55,000 nucleotides of DNA from positions 1 to 55,000 of the forward strand of contig JASAOO010003457.1 of NCBI GenBank assembly GCA_030849075.1, read 5' to 3'. The notes beneath the pieces are model-generated. The model searched no databases. It saw only the letters and a list, made by a program, of their open reading frames with translations, and was not told where the DNA came from. This DNA is from Zelonia costaricensis. Taxonomy: Eukaryota; Euglenozoa; Kinetoplastea; Trypanosomatida; Trypanosomatidae. A program made the translations under genes and the position numbers. The number at the start of each line of letters is the position of its first letter. Position 1 is the first letter of the stretch. Below are positions 26,260 through 35,000 of the stretch, piece after piece.

Positions 26260-26618
26260 ACCTGCTTTGCTTTTGCTGAACCGCTATTGATTCCTCTCCA
26301 TCCGATGCTGACTCCGCTCTTTAACCCCCTGACTGCGACCCCGGCGGCTCTCCCCGCTTCCCCCCCCCCTCACCCTAGCGTGCTTGCTGAAGGTATGTAT
26401 GACGACACGATCTGAGCACGGGCAACGCCACGGCGTGAAAGCGTCCTGGCAACACAGAGTACACACAAACACCGCACGCCTTGCACCAGCGCGTCCCCCG
26501 CGCGCTCCCTGCTCCAATGCTGATGCGCTGCCCACTTCGCCCCCCTCCCCCCCCATCCGACAACTCCGCGTCGCCACCTTCCACCTCCTCCACTCTCCGC
26601 ATCCGCCCCTCACGCCGC

Positions 26619-26663
26619 TCCTGCATCCTTCTTCTTCTCTCTCTCCGCCTCCACCGCTTGGAG
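26619..26663 (+). promoter_or_regulatory. Predicted spliced-leader acceptor; decides the dihydrouridine synthase start
   Basis: A T/C tract is followed by AG at 26662-26663. No ATG occurs before 26778, so the ATGs further upstream in the same frame (from about 26519) are excluded. AG 26746-26747 is a second candidate. Confidence 0.5.
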
Positions 26664-26777
26664 CTGCATTCGAAGGAGGACGTGCACGCCGCACCGACTG
26701 CCAGCCTTCTGTGGCGGCTTTACCGTTCTCTTGGCCTCCTTTCCCAGCTCCTCCACCCTCCCCCCTACACCCACCAG

Positions 26778-28331
26778 ATGGCCGAGGACTGGCCAGCGTA
26801 TGAGCGGGCGTGGGCCCAAGACCCCCTCCATCTTCCTCGTCGCGTCTCGCTGCCCGCTCTCATCGCTGCCGCCGACAGCGCCGTCGCGGGTGCCGTGGCG
26901 GGTCTCACACGCGAATACGGCACCCTCCTCCGTGATAGCGCGGCGACCGAGATGCACCCCTCAGAGCCGTGCCCGCCTCCGCCGCCACAGGTTGGAGCGT
27001 CTGCGTCCGCGCCCGCACGCGACAGCGAGGAGGACGCCACCGGCGGTGCCCCATGCATCGTCGACGCAGCATCGCATGCCCACGGCGACGCATTGGGCTG
27101 GTGGCGACTCTACAATGCCCTCTGCTTCATCCAAGCCCCGATGGTCCGCTGCAGTCGTCCAGCCTTTCGGCAGGTGTGCCGTGAGTGGGGCACACGTATC
27201 AGCTACACGCACATGCTCATCGCCGAGAGCTTTGTGAAGTCTGCACACGCGCGACACGCCGAGTTTGCGCGCTACGCGGGAGAGGACCACCTCATCGTGC
27301 AGCTCGCCGCGAAGAGCGGCCCGGCGGCGGCGCAGGCGGCGCTGCTCGTGCGTCCCTACTGCGACGCGGTGGACCTCAACTGCGGGTGCCCGCAGCGGTG
27401 GGCCATGAAGGAGGGCATCGGCGCGGCGCTGCTGGAGAAGCCCGAACTCGTGGCCGACATGGTGCGCTGCATCCGCAACGCCGCACCAGACGGTGTGACT
27501 CCGATCAGCAATGGCGGCCACCACACGGGAAGCTGCGGCAGCCGCAGCGCCGCCCTCGGCGGTCTCGACGGAGCTGCTGCGTCGGCGGCTGATGCTGCGC
27601 CCCCGCCCTTCCTGCCGTGCGTCGTCAAGATGCGTGTGAAGGACGACGTGCGGCGCAGCGTGGATTTTGTGCGGCAGTGCGAGGCGGCGGGGGTGTCGTG
27701 GTTGACGGTGCACGGCCGCACCCCGGCCTGCGGGCCGAGCGCCGCGGTGCGCTTCGAGGACGTCAAGCTGCTGCGCGAGCACCTCTCCATTCCGGTGGTC
27801 CTGAACGGCGGTATCAGCGACGTCAGCACGGCAATGGAGGCGGCGCTGCGCACGGGGTGTGGTGGCCTCATGTCCGCCAACGGGCTTCTCGACAACCCCG
27901 CCCTCTTCTACTGCGCCCCGTCACGGGCCGCGATGGAGACGGAGCTGAGCTTCGCAACCCCTATGAGTGTGTGGGGTGTGCCGGAGGACGGCAGCGGCGC
28001 TGCAGACGCCTACTCCCCAGTGCAGCCAGTTTCTTTCTTGTGGGCGCCAGACCGAGCCCGCCGCGGCGCCGCGCTGCTCCGCTGCACGGTTCCGGACATG
28101 TGGCAGGCCAGCGTCACCCCGCGCGAGGCGATCTCAGATTTCGTGCGCGCGGCGATCCGCACCGACTTGATGGTGCCGACGACTGTGCAGCAGGTGCTTC
28201 GCATGGCGCGCCTGTACGTCTCGCCGGCGAAGCGCAACCACCTGGCGCACCTCCGGTCGAACTTGTCTGTGCTGCGGGCGTTGCAGGAGATCGGCGTGTA
28301 CGTGGAGGAGGGCCACATCCAGTGCGAGTAA
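26778..28331 (+). CDS. DUS4: tRNA-dihydrouridine synthase, DUS4 type
   Basis: The product is 517 aa. This FMN enzyme reduces uridine to dihydrouridine in the tRNA D-loop. The N-terminal 110 residues are a lineage extension. The TIM-barrel core shows APMVR (Pro121), YTHMLIAESFVKSAHAR, LIVQLAA, DLNCGCPQRWAMKEGIGA with the catalytic-type Cys204 in GCP, VKMRVKDD, the HGRT motif (His312), and VVLNGGIS (Asn343) leading into the phosphate-binding GCGGLMSANGLLDNPALF. The GCPQRWAM and SFVKS stretches fit eukaryotic DUS4 better than DUS1, DUS2 or DUS3, and there is no dsRBD or zinc finger. Inserts rich in Ala/Gly/Ser interrupt the barrel near residues 245-275. The C-terminal helical domain extends to VYVEEGHIQCE. 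In other eukaryotes DUS4 modifies U20a/U20b; that specificity is inferred here from family membership. Confidence 0.92.
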   Translation: MAEDWPAYERAWAQDPLHLPRRVSLPALIAAADSAVAGAVAGLTREYGTLLRDSAATEMHPSEPCPPPPPQVGASASAPARDSEEDATGGAPCIVDAASHAHGDALGWWRLYNALCFIQAPMVRCSRPAFRQVCREWGTRISYTHMLIAESFVKSAHARHAEFARYAGEDHLIVQLAAKSGPAAAQAALLVRPYCDAVDLNCGCPQRWAMKEGIGAALLEKPELVADMVRCIRNAAPDGVTPISNGGHHTGSCGSRSAALGGLDGAAASAADAAPPPFLPCVVKMRVKDDVRRSVDFVRQCEAAGVSWLTVHGRTPACGPSAAVRFEDVKLLREHLSIPVVLNGGISDVSTAMEAALRTGCGGLMSANGLLDNPALFYCAPSRAAMETELSFATPMSVWGVPEDGSGAADAYSPVQPVSFLWAPDRARRGAALLRCTVPDMWQASVTPREAISDFVRAAIRTDLMVPTTVQQVLRMARLYVSPAKRNHLAHLRSNLSVLRALQEIGVYVEEGHIQCE

Positions 28332-29008
28332 CACACGACTAATGGCGACAGCAGAGCATAGCGGAAAATACGAACAGCACAACCAAGCACATCGAGCACG
28401 CTGCTCAAGACCATGGCAAGCGCCTCTGACCTTGAGCGCCACGATGTCGTTGACGTGTTCCACGATGCGTCGACAACGTTGTGGTGGTTCTCTGTTTCTG
28501 CGCTCTCTTCTCGCGCCGCGACCTCATCCCCTTGTCCCACTCTCTTTCCCCTTTCCCTGTTTTCTCGCCTGCGCTTTCTCGAAACCCGCAACACGAAGCC
28601 TCGCTCCCGCTGAACCCACTTTTGCTTTGTTCGGGCGAGAAGCTGTTGCACACCGCATTGAGGGGCGGGCACAAGAGGCAAGAGCACCACGCCGCCGCGC
28701 CAGCTGCATCACCACCGCACACGCGCACATCTCATTTACAAAAAAAAAAAAAGAACTCCACGACTTCACTCTCCCGGCATTGTCTCCTTCCTTTTGGGTG
28801 CTCGCAGTCACCCCCACACCCGCGCCGACGCGTTTGTGACTTGTTTGTTGATCGTTTCTCGTTTCCGGGCTCCCAAGGCTCAACTCTTGAGCTTCCTGCT
28901 GGCGCCTCTCCGCCCCTGCTCCTTCCCTCCCACCGCTATCAACCCCCGCCCGCTCTCCACCCCGAGTCGGAGAAAGAAGCCGCAGCGATCGACAGCCGCT
29001 TCTGAATT
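28332..29008 (+). other. Intergenic region with an A13 run
   Basis: This 677-base spacer has no supported gene. An A13 run (28740-28752) sits in the middle, with C/T tracts on both sides. I see no retroposon-like sequence before the A run. Confidence 0.7.
28902..28966 (+). promoter_or_regulatory. Predicted spliced-leader acceptor
   Basis: A C-rich tract is followed by AG at 28965-28966, giving a 42-base ATG-free leader to ATG 29009. Confidence 0.55.
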
Positions 29009-32000
29009 ATGGACGGTGGCGCGCCGAGGCTGCCTCGCTTGGGCGGCCACCACGCCGCGGCCCCCACGCGCAATGGGGCCGCTGCGGCAGCCCCGTCCAC
29101 GCCGCGCGCCCCTGCGCAGGCCTCCCGGGTGCACCCGGCCCACACATCGCGGTCGCCGGACCGCGCCGACCGCCCGCACATCGACGTGGGCTACGACGAC
29201 GACGGCATCCCCCACGCGTCGCGCCGCAGCAGCACGAGCAGTCTGGCGCTCAGCAATTCCGGCGCCCCTCAGTCCGCACCACCGCCACTGCAGCAGCCCC
29301 CGCGGCACAAACCGGTCACACAGGCGGCAGCAGCCGCATCGCCTCAGTCCGCTGCGTGGAAGGCTCAGGTGAAGGATGAGGTACTGCGTGGTGCGGCGCA
29401 CCGACAAGCATCGCCCGAGGCCGCCGCGGCCATCCCCCGTGAGGAGGTGTACGCGGCGCTGGAGGAAGAGGAAGACGAGGGTGATGATGTCGATGTCGAC
29501 TTCGCGGACGACGACGCCACGCCGGCGCGCGCAGACGGCGCAGGGCACGGGCACGGGCACGGCACGTCGCAGCCGCAGCACCGCTTCCCTGTGATGGTGC
29601 CGGGCGCCGGGCAGCCAGGACGGGCGGACCAGCCACCGCTGCCCGTGATGGGGACGCTGTCGGCGGCCGTCATGGCGGCCGCTGCAGCGGCACCAGGCAG
29701 TCCGGTGAGCCCAACGAGCTCCATCGCAACAGACACGCCGCGCTCGATTCTGCGGCAGCCCGGCACCGCGACGCGCCAGTCCTCCTCACGCACCGGCCGT
29801 CGGCGCATCAGCTTTGTGGGGGTGTCACCGCCGCGGCCGGAGGAGCATCAAAGCGCCGCCCGGCGCAGCGCCGGCGGTGACGAGGGCAGCGGCGACGAGT
29901 ACGAGTCTGCGGAGCCGTCGCTGTACTACGACAGCGAAACGCCACCCGCCTCTGCCGCGGCGACGCCGCCGCAGCACGCGCGCAAGATGCTCAGCGGCGA
30001 CGCCTCCACCTCCACCAACACGACCGACGCGAACGCGCGTAGCCGGGGCGAGGGCAGCGGAGACAGCCGTTGTGGCACGAGCCCCTCCCCGCCGACGCCG
30101 CCGGGCCCGCAGCCGAGGCACGCGGCCGTGAAGTCCGCACTGATGCTGTCGCCGGAGCGGCCGGAGAGGTCAAGCCGGGCCCTCACGCAGTCCCCGCCGC
30201 GCGACGACTTTGTAGTCCCCAAGGCATCACCCCGACGAAGCTCCACTGCGGCAGCAGCGCCCGCCGGCACGGTTCCGTCCGCACCGCCACCGCCGGAGGA
30301 GGAGGAGGGAGATGAGGTGACGCTCGATGTGGCGCCTGCACCGTGGCGGCAGCGGCAGCAGCAGCAGCAGCAGCAGCCTCGCGCACGCTCCTCCACTCGT
30401 CTTCAGCCTCAGCCCCGGCAGCAGCACCTCAAGAGCCCTGAGCGTGACGAAGACGTGCTCACGCAGCCGCACAACCACAGCGAGCGAACTGCGAGCCGGT
30501 TGGATGTACCTGCGGCAGGCGCAGCCGCGGCCGTGATGCGGCGTCCACCGGCGCGACAGCGCTGGCCGGCTGATGCCTACCTCGACGACCCGCCCACCGA
30601 GGCAAGCGATGCCCGGCGAACACGGCAGGGGCAGCGCGAGCGGCTCGACCCGGAGGACGACATGGGCAGCGCCACCGGCAGCAGCAGGAGCGCAACGGCC
30701 AGCTCCAGCTTCGACAACGGCAGCGACAGCGACGACTCGGCGACGCCGCTGCGGTACCGCTCGCCAGTGAAGGCGACAACACGTGACTCGCCACCGCGAA
30801 CCACTTCTCCGCCGCAGGCGCCGACATCCCCGAGCGGCCGGCTGCCGCAGCGCCATCCAGTCGAGCAGCACACGCGCCAGCACGACCACCACCGCAACAG
30901 CGAAGAACGCCCGCACCAGCAGGCACCAGCGGGGCGCGCAGAGTCCGTCGAGGCCAGGGGCGGCGCAGCGCCATCGCGTTCTGGCGACAGCAGCAGCTCG
31001 CACAGCTCACCCCAGCGGGACGGCCGTGAGACGCGCGCCGCCCCAGCCGAGGACGACGAAGTTATCGGACACGTCTACGCCGCTGCTGCGGCGCCGCTGC
31101 GGGCCGAGGCGGGCCGCTCACCGTCACCTGGTCACTCCCCCTCCACCATCACGGAGCGCAGCTCCGGGCAGAGCGTCGCCGAGGACGCTTCGCACGCCGC
31201 ACAGGGCGCGCGGAGAACGCCGACGCCGCCGTCGCCACACCAGCGCCGCCACCACCACAGCAGTCGCAGCCGCAGCCGCAGCCCCTCCTCCGGCGACGAG
31301 GCGAGCTCCAGCCTACGCGGCACGGATGTCGCTGCCAAAGCCCACGCCGCAGCTGGAAAACCAGCGAAGAAGTCCGCGTCCTCGTCGCGGGGTGCAGAGC
31401 CGCAGGTGTACGTCGATCCGCTGCTGCGGGAGCGTCGGCTTCTGCACGAGCGGGCCCGCAACGCGTCGCCGCCGTACGTCGATCAGCCCCACGTTGCGCG
31501 GCCTGTTTTTCAGAGCCGTCACGGCTCGTCTAGAGAGCAAGTCGAGGATGTCGAGTCCCCGCAGCGTCGTCTCTCCGAGCAGCCGCAGCACCAAAACGCG
31601 CACCGGCGCCGGCACCACCGCAACAGCGCGAGTTCACCGAACGGCGCCGCCGACAGTGCTGCTGCGCTCGTCTGGGGAGAGAGGCGGCAGAGCGCCACGA
31701 TACCGGTGAGTCTGCGCGATGCGATGGCGCGCCATGACTCGCCCGCCGCCCAGCCGCGCCGGCGCAGCGACGGCGGCGCCGTCAACGCCATCCTTCGCCG
31801 CCCCAGTGCGGTGCGGCGACTACAAACCCCGCACGAGACGTCCACCCCCCACAGCGACAACGACGACGAGCACAGCCAAGCAAACGGTGAAGCCGGCGCC
31901 ACGCCCTCCCCGTCGGTGTCGTCAACGTTGTCCAGTGGAGGTGTGCCAGCTGATGCGCTTGTGTGGGAAGAGGCGGCGGCCGCCGCCCCCGCCAGCCCGG

Positions 32001-35000
32001 CGGGAGGACGGGGGAGCAGCCTCGCGACGTCGCCTCCGCTGTCGCCCATGTCGATGTCCTCGACTGCGCTAGCGACGACACCGGGTGGGCACAAAGTGCT
32101 GCGCAAGAAGCTCGTGGTGGTTGTGCGCCGCCGCCGCAGCGGCACGGCGCCGTCCGAGGAGGACCCCGTTGTGCAGCTCTCCATGCTGCCCTTCAAGCAA
32201 GGGGCGGCCGCGCTGCTGCCGAACGTAGGCGCGGCGCCGTCGGAGCGGCGGCACAGTCTCAGCAGCGAAGGCCGTGCCTCGACACCGAGGCTGGAGAAGC
32301 TCATCGACCACGTTAAGCCCAAGCGGCGCGGCTCCGTCGCCTCACGGCGGTCCAGCCGTACGCCGCCGCCTGCCGCTGCGGCACGCGAGGGTCTGCGTGA
32401 ACGCGGCCTTGAAGGCGACTCGGTCGAGATCATCGAGGACGGCCGCCTGCGCTTCCGGCGTGCGCTCTCGGGGCTCTCCTCCCGCAGTGTGAGCCCCCGC
32501 ACGTCGGTCCCGCCGTCCGCGATGCGCTCGCGCAGTCCTCGCACACGCAGTTCCCCGTCGCAGGAAAACGATTGCGCGCGCAGCAGCAGCGGCGAGCGGA
32601 GTGCGGTGCAGGCGGCGGCGGAGGGGCGGCCGCGGTGGCCGTCGCGGTTGCCCGAGTCGCACGACCGACGCGAGGCGCTCCCGGCTGGCACGACAGCCAC
32701 GACGAGCACGTCCACACCACCGCTGCCGCGCAGTGCTGCGGTGCCGGCCAAGGCAAAGAAGGCAACAGCGAAGGAGGCGGGAGACGGTGCTCCGCAACCA
32801 CGCGCACGCAACGGGTCGCCGGAGCCATCCGCCACGGTGTCGCAGGCCACATCGCGTGGACGGCGGCGTCACCACCACCGCCACCACTCCAGCCGTAGCG
32901 TCCGAAGCGTCGGGACGCAGAGCGTCATCGAGGAGCCCCAGCAGGGCCGCGCCGCTGCCGCCACTGCAGCCCCGCGGGCGCTGGCCCTGCCCGACGCGCC
33001 GTACCGCGAGACGCAGAACGATGAGTACTACGGCGCCGCGGCAGACATGGCCGCGGACGTGGCGGCGCTCGCAACAGCCGTCGCCGCGCCGCTGCAGGGG
33101 CGCATCGGCATCACGCCCATGGCCGCGCCGCTTCTTCCGCGGCTGGCGCTTCAGGCGGACGCCGGCCTCGTGGCGTCGCACCACGCACGCAACCCGTGCA
33201 GCAACGCGGACGCGGGGCAGTCCCAGGCAGAGGGCGTGTGGTCTGGCGCGTCCTCTGAGAACGGCGACGCAGTCCTTGGCCCTCGCGTCACAGCCCACCG
33301 CGGGGCTTCGTCTCTCTCCCTGAAGAGGCTGCAGTACACAAGCGGGACGCAGACGGAGCGGGGCGCGGGGGCGGCCTTGATCGCTGGCAGCACCCGCGCC
33401 GGTATGCCGCTCTACGCCGCGACGCCCGTGCAGCACGTGCCGGTTGGTGGCTTCGCGCCCGCGTCGCTCGTGCCGCGCGCCGCAGAGGCGGAGGCCAACG
33501 GTGTGGACGCCGTCGACGTGGATGTCATCGCAGCCGGCATTCTCGCCGACGCGGGCAACGCCGTGCACGACGACGCCGAGGAGGAGGAGTCGCCTGCGTC
33601 GTTTGTGAAGCGTCCGGCCTCGCGTGTAGCCGCGCCATCGCCGTCGCCGTCGGCCGCCAGTCCCGTGTCTCGCCTCCGCCGCGGCAGCGCTGTCGTCACG
33701 CCGGGCACAAGTCGCGAGCCGAGGGCGATGTACGGGAGTGCCGCGAGCGGCGCGTCCGCCTCCGCCCCGCAAGTGCCCTATGTCATTCCCGCCGCCTCCC
33801 CACCACCGCCGCCGTGGCCAGCTGCCGTCGCGGGCTTCCACCACGCTGCCATCAGCGCTGGCGGTGGCGCCGCGTCCGTGCCGCTGTTTGTGCCGCCGCT
33901 CACCGTCGACAGCGTCGCGCACCTGTCGCAGGAGTGGCAGTTGACGCTGCGGGAGCGGGCCGGCATGGCGAAGAAAAGTGCGATGGAGCACTTCCTCATC
34001 GCCTCCGCGGAGGCCGGCGCGGCGGAGGCGGCAGCGGTGCCGTCGCCGCCGTATGTGGCGCCTCGCGTCGCCGCGCAGGGTGCCGCGCCCGGGTCGGCGT
34101 GGGCCGCGCAGCGCGGGTGGCCGGCGCAGGAGTACTACGGGCAGTCCGCTGCCGCCGCTGCTGTACCGCCGCCCACGGACATCGCCACCGTGCCCCTCTC
34201 CACCTACAGCGCCAGCCCGCAGAGCTTTTGGGCGCTCGAGCAGGCGGTGCAGCGCGACGTGTCGAGCTCCGCACCGGCTGCGAAACAGCCGCCGCCGCAG
34301 CAGCAGCAGCAGAGACGGCCCTCATCACGTCGCATATCGCTTTCGTGTGCGCCGATAGGGCCCCACGCCCTGCCAGCCGCCATTGCCGTGCCGCAGCTCT
34401 CCAGCGCCCAGGTTTCTCCGCGGCGGGCGCCGACGCCAGCCGAGGCCGCTGCAGAGCCCGTGACGGACGGCTTCGCTGTCTCGCCGTCCCGCCGCACGGC
34501 AGCGAGCGCTGCGACGAAGCGGCAGCAGCAGCCGCAGTCGCGCCGTGGACGTAGCGCCGAAACCCTCAGCGATGTCGAGAGCTCCGCGGACGAGGTGGAT
34601 GCGCTGCCACCGCCGCCCTCGGCATCGGGCAAAAACGCGCGTGATCGGGCACAGCGGCAGCAGCAGCGGCCGAGCACCAAGCAGGCAGCCACCTCGCACA
34701 GGTCTGTCATGATGTCGCCGCCGGTGTTCACCGTCGTAGAGTCAGCCCCGGAGACACGCAGCACACGCGTCAACACGAAGGAGAGCGGCCGCCACGACCG
34801 GCGCAAGAACAAGCGCGACGATGCCAGCGGTTATGAAGAAACGGACAACAGCTTTGTCACTGCAGCTTCCTCTGTCTCGTCCTCGTCCTCCGTATCCCCG
34901 GCAGCGCGGCGAGCAAGTTCGCGCACGAAGACAAAGGTTGCGAAGCGAACGGAGGGAACGCCCGCGAAGGAGAAGAAGAAGGGAGCAAAGGAGCGCCGCT

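Larger units (their letters stand above)
25803..26777 (+). other. Intergenic region with two GT microsatellites
   Basis: This 975-base spacer has no supported gene. GT runs lie at about 25831-25852, 26115-26143 and 26237-26259. C/T tracts and the leader of the dihydrouridine synthase gene follow. Confidence 0.7.

Noticed and set aside
26481..26777. 99-codon N-terminal extension of the dihydrouridine synthase
   Set aside because: It spans two polypyrimidine tracts with acceptor AGs; composition is UTR-like Pro/Ser/Arg.
28740..28752. A13 run as a possible retroposon 3' tail
   Set aside because: No retroposon-like signature, target-site duplication or repeated sequence could be seen upstream; it is likely a simple homopolymer in the UTR.
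32342..33991. 549-codon open frame on the minus strand
   Set aside because: Antisense shadow of the giant disordered protein.
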